NCBI GenBank assembly: GCA_030268105.1
Contig: BSDZ01000119.1
Location: 701,001-765,000, forward strand
Direction: 5' to 3'
Length of the DNA stretch: 64,000 bases
From: Volvox africanus
Lineage: Eukaryota > Chlorophyta > Chlorophyceae > Chlamydomonadales > Volvocaceae
The notes below the pieces were generated by a model, which was given only the letters and a program-made list of their open reading frames with translations, made no database searches and was not told where the DNA came from. The position numbers and the translations under genes were made by a program. Numbering within the stretch: position 1 is the stretch's first letter; each line of letters begins with the position of its first letter. Below, piece by piece: positions 35,813 through 48,227 of this stretch.

Positions 35813-36278
35813 ATTTGGTATCGAGACAGGTTCGTTGCCTAACTGTCTCTCTTTGTCTAATCGGAAGTAGGTTCTTTCTATGGCAAGTTCCAGCGACGAA
35901 CCACGAGGACCGCTAGATACTTTGGCCGAAGACCTAGGTCGCGCCGTTTTGGACGCCGCCGCTTCCGGTTTGTAATTGTTTAATTGCTTTTGCTTAGATT
36001 GCTGCACTTGTTGTGTAAGTGTACGCTCTGAGTCGCAGGTAATCTCAGTGCACCGGCATTGCTTGCCGCGGCGACTGAGACCGGCGTTCGTCCGGACCAG
36101 TTGGCGACTCTCATTGCCCAAACCACGGAGATCAGGACTCAGCTGGGCAATTACTTGCTGAGTTTGCTGAATCTTCTCAAGAGTACTGTCGGTAGGCTCA
36201 CCGAATCGCTTTGTACTCTTGCCTTTGCTATAGAAGTCGGCTTCTATTACGCAAACCTAGGGTATCGTCTCGTGCTTC

Positions 36279-37514
36279 ATGTCCGCGGAACACGACGATA
36301 CGCCGCACACTAGCTTAGCTAGCCAACCCGATTTTGTTGTGGCTGCTAGAGCACCGGATAGAGGCCTTGAGACTGTGGGCGTGCGAGCCACTCAAGAGCC
36401 CCTTTTCCTTCAGACCCCTGCTCACTTAATTGTGCCGCATTCAGCAGTGAACACGAATATGGACAACACTGCTGGACCAAGGGTTCTGCCATTACCTCAA
36501 GCTCGAGGGCATGATGACATCCCTGAGGTGATGAGATTGTCGATTCCCGTTCCTAGGCTCAATATTTCGCTGACCGACAAGACACCAGGGCATAGCATAG
36601 CCGATGCAACTCGTGCGTACGTGCGTGACGCTAAAAAGTATCTCCAGGCTGTTCATGGTGGCGATAACGACGGTATCAGGTGTCTCTTCGTTGGTAACAC
36701 CCTCGAGGGCTCAGCGAAGGACTAGTATCGCAATTGGACCAACGCCCGGGGCAACTATACTTTTGACGAGTTGGTCGCCGCTTTGCTCGCACGATTCGCT
36801 ACTGAGGTTCAAGCACGCGATGTGGAAGCTCGTAAGGTTTTGGCAGCCGGTAGCTACCACATGCGTCGGGATGAAAATGTACCTGCGTACCAGTCACGCT
36901 TCGAAGCACTTGTGACTCCCATTGCTGACCTCACTGAATCCGAGCGTGTCTTTTGGTTTAGGCGAGGCCTGACGAAAATTTTGGCTAAATGGTGCGCTAC
37001 TGACTTGGTTGGAGCGCAGATCAAGTCGTATGACGCGTTGGTCGCTTTTGCTAAGGGCGCGGAGATACGACTCCTTGCCGGCGAGGAAGAAGTCAAGTCT
37101 GCCCCTCGTGCAAATGCCGTGCAAGTGCAGGATCCGCTTGGGGAAGCTGTAGCTCTCGACCAGGACCTCGGCGCGACCCGCCCCACGCCTACTGCCGCGA
37201 CGCGACGCAGCAACGGGCAACGCAAGGCGCGCGGGGGCGCTAGCTCGGGTGTCCGTGGCACAGGAGGAGCAGGTCCGAGCTCGGACCCAGCTAGGAACAG
37301 GAAGCGTGGTGGTGCGCCGTCGACGGCAGCCGCACAGCGTTCCGACCCCAATGCGAAGCGGACTCGCACGGACGACACGTATATGCCAAAATGGAATTGC
37401 AATCGTTCCGAATTCGAGCGTCGGAAATTGGCCAATGTTTGTCTACGGTGTGCGGAGAGTCATTCCACGAAGGATTGCCCTCTAATGCCGCCGTTTGTAC
37501 CTCAGCCGAAATAG
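36279..37514 (+). pseudogene. gag: E2 gag with premature TAG
   Basis: Same frame as E1 gag, but codon TGG (Trp of DWYRNW) is TAG at 36723-36725, leaving 148 codons. The remainder stays open to the natural UAG at 37512-37514 and keeps the CCHC knuckle. This change is private to E2 and not at a CpG. Confidence 0.93.
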
Positions 37515-40500
37515 GGGCTTGCCCGGGTTCCTGCGGAGGGGGCACCACCTGGGATTTCTGAACTAACGCGTGGTCGGTGGTCATCCTTACGGCCAGCCGT
37601 TAAGGCATTGTTGCCTTGTGTACTTGGACACATCGAGCGAGTCATTGCGCGACGCATCACGCTTGACGGACGCACGGGACTTCTCTGCTTCGACCCGTTG
37701 TGTAATTTGTTTACACCTCGCCGTCCCCTGTCGTCTATCGATCTGTCTAACCACGTGGTTTTGTTCATCCCCTCGTCTCTGCGTGAGATGTCGGAACAGT
37801 TGGCCATATACAGGAGATGTAGGCGTCAATATCCAGACACTGCCGCATGTGTATTACTCCCCGCTTTCTGTCGGCGCAAGGCAGAGGCATCGTTAAGGGG
37901 TATGCGGCATGTCCACCGGTTCGAGCCGGGCACCGTTTTGTTTAATGGTGTGGATCGGGAGGGTACGCTGGCTCCGTGGCCACACCTATCCTACTCGGTT
38001 GACGTTTGGTACGAAGCTCCTGATGGGGGTGCCGTTGGTTACGGACCCGCCTTAAGTGCACTGACGTTGTCTGCTGGGCAGTCGCTCGTAGATAACCGTG
38101 TCCCTGTGGTTCAGATCGGTTTGAATGGCCGTACTCTGAAGGCACTTGTTGACACCGGTGCCAGCGACGACTTCATCTCTGTCGCAGAGGTGAATGCGCT
38201 GGGGTTGTCCCCAGAGTCGTCTGATTGTCCACAGGTTACCCTTGCTGACGGGGGTAAGCATCCCATCGTGGGCAGGATTACCCTTAGCCTATCGTTAGGC
38301 CCTTTGCGTGTTGTGACCCGGCCGTACGTGCTGCAGGGCTTAGCAGAGACTGCACCGTACATAATGGGGTCGTCGACATTACGACAGTACCGCGCGCGCA
38401 TCGACATGGAGACCGCAACCCTGCATATGTGCAAGGGTACTCTGTCGATTAAGGTACCTTTCCTGTCGTTCGAACATGTCACACCAAAGGAGGGCGAAAC
38501 TGAGGCGGTGCCTATGGTTAATTTCGCTGTGACCGCAATGGCCGCGTGAATCGAACCAGAGCTAGTCGGGCGTAAGGAGGCCGTCCGTTTGTTACGGAAG
38601 GGTGCCCACGGACTGCTTTTAAGGCCGCGGGTGAGCTGTTGTGTCACCACCGCGCAGATTTCTGCGGATCCTGAGGTTGAGGCCCTACTGTCGCAGTATG
38701 AGGACGTCTTTAAAGATATCCCTGGCCTACCACCTATGCGTCCTGTTGATCACACAATCCCTCTCATGCCTGGAGCGCAGCCTACGGCCCGGCCAATGTA
38801 CAGGTTGAGTCCATTGGAACTGGACGAGGTGAAGCGCCAGGTGACGGATTTGCTCGCGAAGGGTATGATACGCCCCAGCACATCCCCGTATTCTGCACCG
38901 ATTTTGTTTGTCGGTAAGAAGGATGGGACCTTGCGCATGTGCATTGATTACCGGGGGTTAAATGCAAATACGGTGAAAAATCGCTACCCTTTGCCACGCG
39001 TTGACGACCTGTTGGATAAGCTGAAGGGCTCGGCTTATTTTTCCTCAATTGACTTACAACAGGGCTACAATCAGATTCGCATCGCTGCCTCTGATATCCC
39101 GAAAACCGCTTTTCGGACGCCCTTCGGTCACTTTGAGTATACGGTCCTATCATTTGGTTTGACTAATGCCCCTGCGACGTTTCAGGCGGTTATGGACCGA
39201 ATGTTTAGGCCGTTTATCGACAGGTTCGTTGTTTGCTACCTGGATGACATCTTGGTATATTCTAAGACGCGCGAGGAGCACTTGGAGCATCTGCGGCTCG
39301 TGCTCGACGTTATGAGGCGGGAGCAATTGTTTGCTAAACGCGCCAAATGCTTTTGGGCGCAGCCTCAGGTGGAATATTTGGGCCACATTGTGTCGGCCAC
39401 CGGTGTGAAGATGGACCCGCGGAAGGTCGCCGTGGTTCGCGATTGGCCCGCGCCTCAGAACCTCACGGAACTGCGTAAGTTCCTTGGCTTGACCAATTAT
39501 TTCCGAAAGTTCATTGAAAAATATTCCATCATTGCGGCCCCGCTTATTAACTTAACTCGCAAAGGCGTTTTCGTTTCGCTCGAGTCGTGGACGTCGCAAT
39601 GCCAGCGGGCATTCGAAGAGCTCAAACGAATCGTTGCCGAAGATGTCACCCTTGCATTCCCTGATTACTCGTTGCCATTTCGTGTTGAGGTAGTGTCTGA
39701 TGCCTCAATATTTGGAAGCGGCGCTGTATTGTTACAGGAAGGGCGACCAATCGCCTTCACGAGTAAGAAATTTTCTGGTGCGGAGATTCGCTACACCACC
39801 GGGGAACAGGAGCTTCTGGCCGTGCTGCATGCTTTAAAGGAATGGCGCTGTTACCTCGAGGGACGCCCGTTTACTTTAAAGACTGACCACAAGCCCCTAA
39901 CGTTTTTGCAAAGCGTTCCGACGTTGAACCGCCGTCAAGCTAGGTGGATGGAATATCTAGCTAGGTTCAACTGCACCTGGGAGTATATTTCTGGTAAATT
40001 GAATATTGCCGATGCTCTCAGTCGACATCCGTCGCTACACGCTGCAATTTTGGCAGCGCCCGTCGTGCGGCCGCGTAGCGAGGAGGTTCCGATCGCGACG
40101 GACCTCGCGGAGCGGTTGAAGGTTGCCTACAGCGCAGACGCCTGGTTCGCGGACCCGGCTAATGTAGAAAACCTTCGCAAGCAGAATGGCCTTTGGCTAC
40201 GGACGGAGGGTGCAGCTACGCAAATCGTCGTTCCGAACGACGACGCGCTACGCTACGACATCCTTGCGCGGTTCCACGAGGACCCGTTAGCAGGACACCC
40301 TGGTAGCAAGTGATTGATCGACTTGGTGCAACGTTCCTTTTGGTGGCCTCGTTTGGCTAAGGATGCGGCGAACTTCGTCCAGACATGCAGTCTGTGCCAG
40401 CGCAATAAGGCTTTGTCCGGTAAGGGCCATGGGTTGTTGCAACCGTTGCCTGTCCCGGATGCGCCTTGGGAAAGTGTTTCCATGGACTTCGTAGTCGCGC

Positions 40501-41576
40501 TGCCCAAAACTGAGGGGGGATACGATGCGGTGTTCGTAATGGTCGATCGTCTGACTAAGATGGTTCACCTAGCACCATGCACATCATCCTGCACGGCTGA
40601 GCAAACCGCACGTTTGTTTTTCGATAATGTGGTTCGGTTACACGGGATTCCCAAAAATGTGATCTCGGACCGCGGTGGACAGTTCACGTCTAAGTTTTGG
40701 GAAGCGCTCTGCAAACTAGTTGGCATGCGCGTCAACCTGAGCACGGCGTATCACCCGCAGACTGATGGTCAAACCGAACGCACAAACCGCACGTTGGGTG
40801 ATATGTTGCGCAATTATGCTGGTCGCACACCACTCGTCTGGGATACGTATTTGACTGCGGCAGAATTCGCGCTTAACAACGCTGTTAACCGCTCTACAGG
40901 CAAAAGTCCGTTCTTTCTTAACTACGGATTTCATCCCGCGCTACCCGTGTGGCGTGAGTTGGAAGTGAACGTGCCTGCTGCTAAACTTTTTGCCAAGTCT
41001 TTTATGTCCCGAATCACAGACGCGAAGTCGTGTTTGGACACGGCGCAGCAACGAACGACGGAATACTATAACAAATCTAAGCAGGATGTGACGTTTTCGG
41101 AAGGGCAACTCGTGTTGCTAAGCACCAAGAACTTGCGTTCCTTGGCCGACGGATCCCGAAAACTCTTACCCCGCTGGATTGGTCCGTATCCTGTCGCGCG
41201 CATGGTTGGGAATGTGGCTGTGGAGCTTGCATTGCCCACTTATATGACCATTCACCCCACGTTTCACGTATCGCTTGTTCGTCCGTATCGTAGTACGGAA
41301 CCCGTCCCTGAGCCTGCTAACGCCCCCGCAGCGATCGAACCAGTTCCCAAGACCTGGATCGCTGGTAAACAGAAGTTTTACGATGTGGAGCGGGTGTTAG
41401 ATTATCGCGCGCGTCGTGTGGGCCGACACCAACGTAAGCGAACAGTACACGAGTACTTGGTTAAGTGGACAGGGTATACCGACGAGCACAACTCATGGGA
41501 ACCGGCACGTAACTTCTCACAGGACATGAAACCCCTGCTCGAAGAAGCCCGCAAACGTGCCACACAAGCCCAATGA
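37515..41576 (+). pseudogene. pol: E2 pol, interrupted by two TGA codons
   Basis: Protease, RT/RNase H, integrase and chromodomain as in E1. TGA at 38547-38549 and 40311-40313 are the same two positions as in E1. One visible private missense change (Thr to Ile, APLINL) lies near 39545. Confidence 0.92.
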
Positions 41577-41635
41577 CCCCTGCAGTCGATGCTGTATGAT
41601 GCAGCGAGGACGCTGCATACGGGAGGGGGGATAAT

Positions 41636-42450
41636 TGTTGTGCTACGGTTAGTTTCCCGCCGATGCGTAGGTCGATGTGATCCTACAAGGCGAAGTGCTA
41701 TTGTGATGAACACATTGCATATGAATGAATCTGCATGATATAAATGTATTCGTGTACATTTATATATGCATCTGGCATGTTGTCATTACCTATCGCGACA
41801 TTGCACCATGGCAAATCTGCCTAGCATGCATGAAAACTCGAATCATTGAAGTGCGCATTATGCTCGTGCTAGGAAACTATAAGTAATATTATCTGATATA
41901 ATATTACTTCATTACAGCACACGTTGAGAGCGCCGCACTCGTCGCGATACATGCCCTGCAACCGGATATCGTTATCCGGACCCTTGCATCATGCGAATGC
42001 CGGAAAGGCTTATACGTTGTTATGCGTAGACATCGCCTAGACGCAGTAGGGTTGTCACATCTAGGATCGGCTTCCTGATGTGAATCGTACGGCATTGCGA
42101 TGCTGCGAGTATAACAGATGCGAGGACGGCTAAGCTAGACAAGACATTTGATACCGGAGAACACTCGTGTGTTCTATATTACTATTTCTATACACTATTC
42201 TACTTAGCCCGAGCTAAGCCTGAACTTCGCTAATCACCGCCGCATGATGATTGCTTGCTTCCGGCGCTGACGGCGATTTCGTCCATTGCATCGTTCTGAT
42301 CCGTAAGACTGTAAGTTATATCTCTCTTCGTCTTGAAGTCTTCCGCTGTCTCTGTTTGCTCTTGCTGTACTTGCAAGTGCTCGCGCATCGGTGTCGAAAG
42401 TCTCCAGACGTGCAGATACTTATGAGCAAACGCGAACGAGAGGTACAACA
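41636..42450 (+). repeat. 3' LTR of E2
   Basis: 815 bp ending ACAACA, then CTGGT and the start of truncated unit 3. It shares the ATTTGAT and GCCGCATG changes of the E1 3' LTR but keeps CCGGCG where E1 has CCAGCG. Confidence 0.92.
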
Positions 42451-43250
42451 CTGGTCCCCCACACATATTCTAGTGGGAGAACCCGCTCGGTGGAAGACAC
42501 CTGCCTCCAGCCGCGCAGGCAGATGCAGAACCCGTCTGCCAAGGACACGCACCTTTCAAGGAGACTCTATTAGATTGGAAGCTCTGAACTGCGACGATCG
42601 GTCCTCCAGCCACTCTATGTACCAGGCAACGGGAGGTCGTGTGTTTTACAGGTTGGTATTTTCCATCAATCGGGCCAGTTTCCCAAGATCAATTTCCAAA
42701 ACATCTATAATAATATAACAGGTAGTGTGTGAGCATTTATGCAAATGAATGCGCACTTTTTACACGTACGGAAGGACATGCATCTATGTGTTGTTTGTTA
42801 ATAGCAAGATGCAAAAATCATATTATCATTAGGAAGGATTTTGAGCGGAGACGTTTTGGGGAGCGCAGTTATGCGGAGCCTGTTGCGGTTCCTTGGTGCC
42901 CGTCATGGGAGCCCGTTGCGATGCAACATCCAAGCACGGCAATGCACGACACTGACACCGACTGTATGCGCGAACACTTATAAACGTATCCAGAATACAG
43001 ATATCATAAGCAATTTAACTCGCAAAGACAGATCACAGTAAAGTAATTGTGATTTTGTCGCAGGCGGCTGCTATTGATCGATAGTGAGGAAACCACGTAC
43101 CTAGGGCAGAGTAGTTTGCCTCATTTTCGTTGAAGAAACATAACTTGTGTAAGCGACCTATTATCACGTGGTCCTTAATTGACAAAAACCTTTCTTAATT
43201 GCCCGTGACTTTAACGGCGACTAGAGCTTATCCGCGAATTCTTAAGAACT
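42451..43250. repeat. Segmental duplication unit 3, truncated (800 bp)
   Basis: Matches 16013-16812 and 28807-29606 and stops at CTTAAGAACT. The next bases (ACATCTATGTG) are unrelated. This is the right edge of the duplicated tract. Confidence 0.93.
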
Positions 43251-43427
43251 ACATCTATGTGATCAAAATGTTGTGGTTGCCGACTACACTATAGTGTCGC
43301 AGAATCGGTATGTGCGCCAGAGGTGCATGGTACCAAGGTGCAGTTAGGCACCACGTGACGCGGTCCAGGCCATCTAGGCGCGGCCACATCAGCCCGGCCT
43401 GGCAACAGCACGCTACCACGGCTCTGC
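43251..43427. other. Unassigned spacer
   Basis: Short unique sequence between the truncated unit and the tRNA-carrying element. It includes a small palindrome CACTATAGTG at 43286-43295. Nothing else recognised. Confidence 0.4.
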
Positions 43428-43835
43428 TGAATACTTTAGCCAATGCCCGACTGTTTGGATTGGCGATAAGGTTTCAACGGCATGGTTATGAGGCTGGAGT
43501 TGCTGCGTGCGTGTGCTCTTTAGCTGGCTGTGGCTGGTTGCGGGGACCTGGCAGCTAATGCTGCACGTGTTCGCTATAGTCTAGGCGGTCAGGAGACGAG
43601 ATTTTCACTCTTGAGACCCGGATTTGAGTCCCGGTAGCGAAACAGTGATACTAAATGGCCAGCAGCTTTTCCCAAACTGCCAACAGCAACCTACACCTTG
43701 AAGATAGCTTCACCTCTACCTATACAGGGACATCTTCACGGCTATCTAGCTGCCTTAATCATCGTGTGTACGCCCTCATCAACCTGCACACCTTCCCTGT
43801 GTAGTAAAACCAGGCACAGCAGCGGGCATGATGAC
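43428..43835 (+). mobile_element. Dispersed tRNA-Glu-carrying element, copy 1
   Basis: About 400 bp similar to the reverse complement of 48505-48935. The similarity begins near CTGCTGAATACTTTAGCCAAT and extends through a tRNA-like core to GCGGGCATGATGAC, where a minus-strand gypsy LTR abuts. Both flanks of the tRNA are conserved between copies, so the tRNA is part of the repeat. No ORF, LTR or TIR seen. Confidence 0.7.
43570..43641 (+). tRNA. tRNA-Glu(UUC)-like sequence, T-arm degraded
   Basis: 72 nt fold as a cloverleaf. Acceptor arms TTCGCTA/TAGCGAA are perfect; the D-arm region is GTCTAGGCGGTCAGGA; the anticodon stem is CGAGA/TCTTG with 7-nt loop TTTTCAC (anticodon TTC, Glu). The T-arm reads CCGGA-TTTGAGT-CCCGG, so the B-box TTC is TTT and one stem pair is lost. 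Probably a pseudogene carried by a dispersed element. Confidence 0.7.
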
Positions 43836-44651
43836 TGTCGTACCTCTCCTTCGGGTTTGCTCATAAGTATCTGCGCGTCTGAAGGCTTTCGAGCACTTGC
43901 AAGTACAGCAAGGCAAACGAGAGCAAACAGAGACAGCGGAAGACTTCAAGGCAAGAAGAGATATAACTTACAATCTTACAGACCGAAGCGATGCAATGGA
44001 CGTAATCGCCGTCAGCACCGGAAGCAAGCAATCATCACGCGGCGGTGATAAGCGAAGTTCAGGCTTAGCTCGGGCTAAGTAGAATAGCGATTAGCAATAA
44101 TGGTGTTGAACACACACGTGTTCTCCGGTATCAAAATATCTTATCTTGCTTAGCCGTCCTCGCATCTGTTATACTCGCAGCATCGCGACGCCGTACAACT
44201 CACACTAGGAGGCCGATCCAGAGTGTGACAACCCTACTGCGTATAGGCCATGTCCACGTATAACAACCGATAAGCCTTTCCGGCATTTGCATGATGCAAG
44301 GGTCCGAAGAACGATATTCGGTTGCAAGGCATGTATCGCGACGAGTGCAGCGCTCTCAACGTGTGCTGTAATGAAGTAATATTATACCAGATAATATTAC
44401 TTATCGTTCCATAGCACGATCATAATGCACTTCTCGATCGTTTGGGATTTCATGCATGCTAGGCGGATCAGCCATGATGCGATGTCGCGATGTATAATGG
44501 TAACATGCCAAAACATATATAAATGTATGCGAATACATTTATCTCATGCAAGTTAAATCATATGCATAAGTCATTCATGCGTTCATCAAGACAGCACTTC
44601 GTAGCGTCGCATCGACCTACGCATCGGCGGGAAACGAACCTTGGCACAACA
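43836..44651 (-). repeat. Diverged gypsy LTR (solo or remnant), minus strand
   Basis: 816 bp. The reverse complement aligns along its length with the E1 LTR, with many substitutions. Hairpins are retained at 44374-44402 (11 bp), 44519-44542 (10 bp), around 44110 (GAACAC/GTGTTC) and at about 44064-44080 (CTTAGC/GCTAAG). Flanks (ATGAC left, TTATC right) do not match, so no TSD is evident. Confidence 0.85.
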
Positions 44652-45363
44652 TTATCGAATGCGACCTGACGAGTCCGTGGAAGACTACCAGTTGCGTTTT
44701 GAGGGACTGACAGCATCCATGATTGGCTTTTCAGAAGGAGACTACATTTATTGGTTTCAACACGGTCTCTCGCTTCAGTTAGCCCGAGCGAGTACTACGG
44801 ACCTGACACTGGAAGGGACAAGGTCGTACACGTGATGGGTTCAGATCGTTCGTGACGTCAAAGTTTGCCATAGATCGGGACAAGAACGCCCAACATCGTT
44901 AGCATCGCTATCAGCTGATACGATGCAAGATACTACTAACGAGAATGATCCAGCACCTGAGACTACTGGTATTCCACTACCGCCGGCTCCTATATGCCAT
45001 GGTGATAATCCTCCGACCGACCACGCTCATACTCCTGGTGCCCAAGAACTGAGCCCAATAGATTCTCATATGACTCGGAGTATGCGGAAACGGAAGGATG
45101 TGCTACAAAATACTGCCGAGTCACGCGGAGCTGCATCAGAATCGAAGCGATCAAGAACACAAAATCGATGGCTTACCAAGTGGGGATGTACGCAAGCAGA
45201 GTTTGCGCAGCGACGACAATTGGGAGTTTGCCTTTGGTGCGCATCAAATCATCCTACGAGGAACTGCCCGCTTTCACCCCCGTTAGCCGTGGGACTACGT
45301 TCGACGGACGAGGCGCCTGACATGACTTCCGTTGATATTGTGGGAACACCCAGTCCACGTTAA
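44652..45363 (+). pseudogene. gag: Diverged Ty3/gypsy gag relic
   Basis: Two open pieces (to 44835 and 44923-45363) separated by stops. The first resembles E1 Gag around HYRMRPDESVEDYQLRFE and YIYWFQHGL. The second ends with WGCTQAEFAQRR and a CCHC knuckle (CLWCASNHPTRNC, near 45229-45267). The sequence is far from E1, so a separate subfamily. The strand is opposite to the LTR that abuts it. Confidence 0.8.
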
Positions 45364-45633
45364 CACGCAAATGTTAGCTGATATGGAGTTTCGAATTACG
45401 TACTGACTTGGATTAACCTTGAGTGTATCCAGCGGTATGGGGAGACCTTTCGTTACTTTTGACTAGATAACTCGATGATTAGCAATTCTGTGTCTCTAAC
45501 GAATCCTTCTCCGTTGAGCATCATGGATTGTAGGAAGGATGCGGAGGCACATCATGTTTGACTCCTTTGGATGGTAACGAAGTCGATTTTGTTGATCGGA
45601 ATCTTGGGACACCTATGTGCTACAGGTGTCACT
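45364..45633. other. Unassigned spacer between gypsy relics
   Basis: 270 bp with no recognisable coding similarity. Could be degraded leader or pol sequence of the adjacent gag relic. Confidence 0.35.
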
Positions 45634-46446
45634 TGTTGTATCCTTCCTTCTTCAACCATGCACTGAATCTGCACGTCTGGATGTTAGCTAAGTGCACACC
45701 AAGCTTACAAACAGCAAGGCAATTCAATGCAAGGGAAGTGACAGCGGAAGACTCAACGATAAGGAAAGATTCAACTTACAATAGTCTTCGTTACAAATGA
45801 GTAGTCGGCCATCAGACCCCGCGGGCAATGTTCATCATTCGGCTGGAGATGCTGTGCTGGAATAGCTCAGGCCGAATATAAATGAGTATATCGTATGCAT
45901 GCGAATTAGATAGAGTTAAGTACACGAGTACTTAGTCCAAAGTAGCGCGAGCCGACTTCGGTCTCTAGGCGGCCGTCCTCACACCTATCACGTCACGATA
46001 CCGATGCACAGTACAGGTCTCACTGGATTCCGATCTCAAGTGTGAGTACCTTCGTAGCACTATTCTAAATATCGTGTCATCCGTGATATTAATGGATGCA
46101 ACGCATGCAACATGCGAAGGTCCGAATATCAATATTTGGTTGCCGACCCAACCATCGCGATCGTCGCCTTCTCGCATACGCGTATGGTTTATGACGTAAA
46201 TGAGGTAATAATATTTAAAGTATTATTACGTGATATAAAATGCCAATGGATAGATCGCGCATTAATTATCAGCCTCGAGTCAAACATGTTGACTGACAGC
46301 GCGATATCATAGATGATAATGCGACATGCCTGATTAGCTAGATATACTCGAATATATCATGCTAATATAATCATATCATGCTTCATGATGCTCAAATGGG
46401 TTGCAGTCCACTCTGGTATGAACGGCGATCGAACCCGCGTACAACA
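45634..46446 (-). repeat. Diverged 3' LTR of gypsy element E6, minus strand
   Basis: 813 bp. In element orientation it begins TGTTGTACGC directly after a polypurine tract (GGAGGGGGGATAGT at 46460-46447) and ends ...ATACAACA. It is strongly diverged from the E1 LTR but retains inverted repeats at 45917-45934, 46122-46139 (one weak pair), 46205-46229 and 46341-46358. Confidence 0.8.
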
Positions 46447-46505
46447 ACTATCCCCCCTCCTGTATGCAGCGTCCTCACTGCATCGGACAGCATCGACTGC
46501 AGAGA

Positions 46506-47485
46506 TCATTGGGTCTGCGTGGCACGTAGGCGAGCTTCCTCCAATAGGGGCTTCATTTCTGGCAAGAAGTTACGCCTCGGCTCCCACGAATTATGCTCGC
46601 TAGAATAGCCAGTCCATTTGACCAGATACTCGTGCACCTTCCGCTTTCGTCATTGTCGACCTATATGACGAACTCGATAATCCAGTATTCGTTCCACATC
46701 ATACACTTTTTGCTTGCCTGCGATCCAGGTCTCGGGACCGGGGTCCATTACTGCAGGGGCATCGGTGTTGTTTGTAACGGGCTCCATGCCGCGATAAGGA
46801 CGGATGAGGGAGATATGAAATGTAGGCTGAATATTCATGTCGGAGGGTTGGGATAGCTCCACAGCTACATTCCCTACCATGCGAACAACGGGATATGGGC
46901 CAATCCAGCGAGGTAGCAATTTTCGGGAACCGTCGGCGAGCGAATGCAAATTCTTAGTGCTCAATAAAACCATCTGTCCCACCGAAAATGTTACGTCTCG
47001 TTTGGATTTATTATAGTAGTCCATCGTCCGTTGTTGTGCCGCGTCCAAGCATGCCTTCGCGTCTGTCATGCGGGATAAGAACGACTTGGCAAAGGTTTTA
47101 GCCGCCGGAATATTTATCTCCAACTCTCGCCACACAGGTAGTGCAGGATGGAATCCATAATTCATAAAGAAGGGGCTTTGACCTGTTGAACGGTTAACAG
47201 CGTTGTTAAGCGCAAATTCTGCCGAAGTCAGAAATGTATCCCAAACAGAGGGTGTGCGTCCCGCGAGATTTCGTAACATATCACCCAACGTGCGATTTGT
47301 GCGTTCGGTTTGCCCATCGGATTGTGGATGATATGCTGTGCTCAAATGAACACGCATGCCGACGAGTTGACAAAGCGCTTCCAAAAAAATAGACGTGAAT
47401 TGACCGCCGCAATTGGATATCACATTTTTAGGAACGCCATGCAATCAGACCACATTATCGAAAAATAATCGTGCTGTTTGCTCAG
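46506..47485 (-). pseudogene. pol: E6 integrase/chromodomain relic, minus strand
   Basis: Encodes the integrase core from [12 protein letters not shown] through GGQFTS and [10 protein letters not shown] to a C-terminal chromodomain ([14 protein letters not shown]), about 80% identical to E1 by eye. Two in-frame TGA codons replace CGA (before LHGVPKN and in the linker before RKRKVHEY). The 5' part is missing: similarity stops at 47485, where the 663-bp repeat sequence begins. Confidence 0.88.
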
Positions 47486-47564
47486 TGTACAACCTATTGC
47501 AGCTGCCTATTTCCTTTACTCTTATCCTCATTCATCACCTTTCTAACCTGCCTGTGAGGGCGGT
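47486..47564 (+). repeat. 79-bp partial copy of the 663-bp repeat
   Basis: The first 79 bp of the repeat that starts TGTACAACCTATTGCAGC are present in tandem just before full copy 1. It directly abuts the truncated integrase. Confidence 0.85.
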
Positions 47565-48227
47565 TGTACAACCTATTGCAGCTGCCTATTTCCTTTATTC
47601 TTATCCACATTCATCACCTTTCTAACCTGCCTGTGAGGGCGGGGCTGCTAAAACGCCAACCCCTATCCCCCTGAGCCCCTGCCCCCCTGCCCCTCTGCTC
47701 CCCTGCCCCTCTGCCCCCTGCCCATCTGCCTTAGCTGACAGCCATACATCACTTTGTTCCTCGTCACATCTTCACTCATGCAGGCTCTTCAATCTGACCC
47801 ACGCAGCCATCCATCTGCATAGTTTGGCGCACCTGCATCACCATGGATATACATCGTGCAAATTCAGCATCAGGCAGGTGTGTAGCTGTTTAGATATGGC
47901 AGCTTTCTCAACAAGTCAAGGATAAGGGAGCTGACAAATCCGACAAGGCTGCCGGAGCTGGCTGGAGCCCGAACATGACATGGATTCCGGAGAGCGCCTG
48001 ATCATAGTTGCGATGACATAGATCTAGTATGGAACACAGGAGAGCCGGACTCCCGCAGGTTGCAGTAACTGGCCGTGTCCCACAGTGATAATGTGGCGTG
48101 TGGCCTAGAGATAATAGGTTCAACATTGGTCGGAGAAGATGGACGATCAAACGGGATAGCGGTGGAGTTAGGAGTATAGGGGGGAACAACCCCCCTCAGT
48201 GCCTTCTTCCCCTTATGTAGTATCCTG
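47565..48227 (+). repeat. 663-bp direct repeat, copy 1
   Basis: Starts TGTACAACCT, contains a C-rich CCCCTG minisatellite (about 47660-47730), and ends TAGTATCCTG. Nearly identical to 48940-49602. No protein family recognised in its 93-codon minus-strand frame, and no TG...CA ends typical of LTRs. Confidence 0.88.

Larger units (their letters stand above)
28807..42450. repeat. Segmental duplication unit 2 (13,644 bp)
   Basis: Near-identical repeat of 16013-28806 plus one extra 850-bp monomer. Matches include 29644 to 16850 (proline-rich gene), 31854 to 19060 (copia relic) and 34998 to 21354 (gypsy). Unit 3 follows without a gap at 42451. Confidence 0.95.
34998..42450 (+). mobile_element. Ty3/gypsy chromovirus E2, duplicate of E1
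   Basis: LTRs at 34998-35812 and 41636-42450. Flanks CTGGT on both sides (34993-34997 and 42451-42455). It lies at the same position in the monomer as E1 and shares both CGA-to-TGA stops in pol, so it is a duplicate of E1 rather than an independent insertion. Private changes include TGG-to-TAG in gag at 36723-36725 and single changes in the 5' LTR (for example CATCATGTG near 35352). Confidence 0.95.

Noticed and set aside
43286..43295. CACTATAGTG palindrome as fused CACTA transposon ends
   Set aside because: Only 10 bp, lacks the TIR continuation and any motif field; likely chance.
43836..44651. Minus-strand LTR and plus-strand gag relic as one element
   Set aside because: They lie on opposite strands and the LTR flanks do not match as a TSD; they are probably two separate relics brought together.
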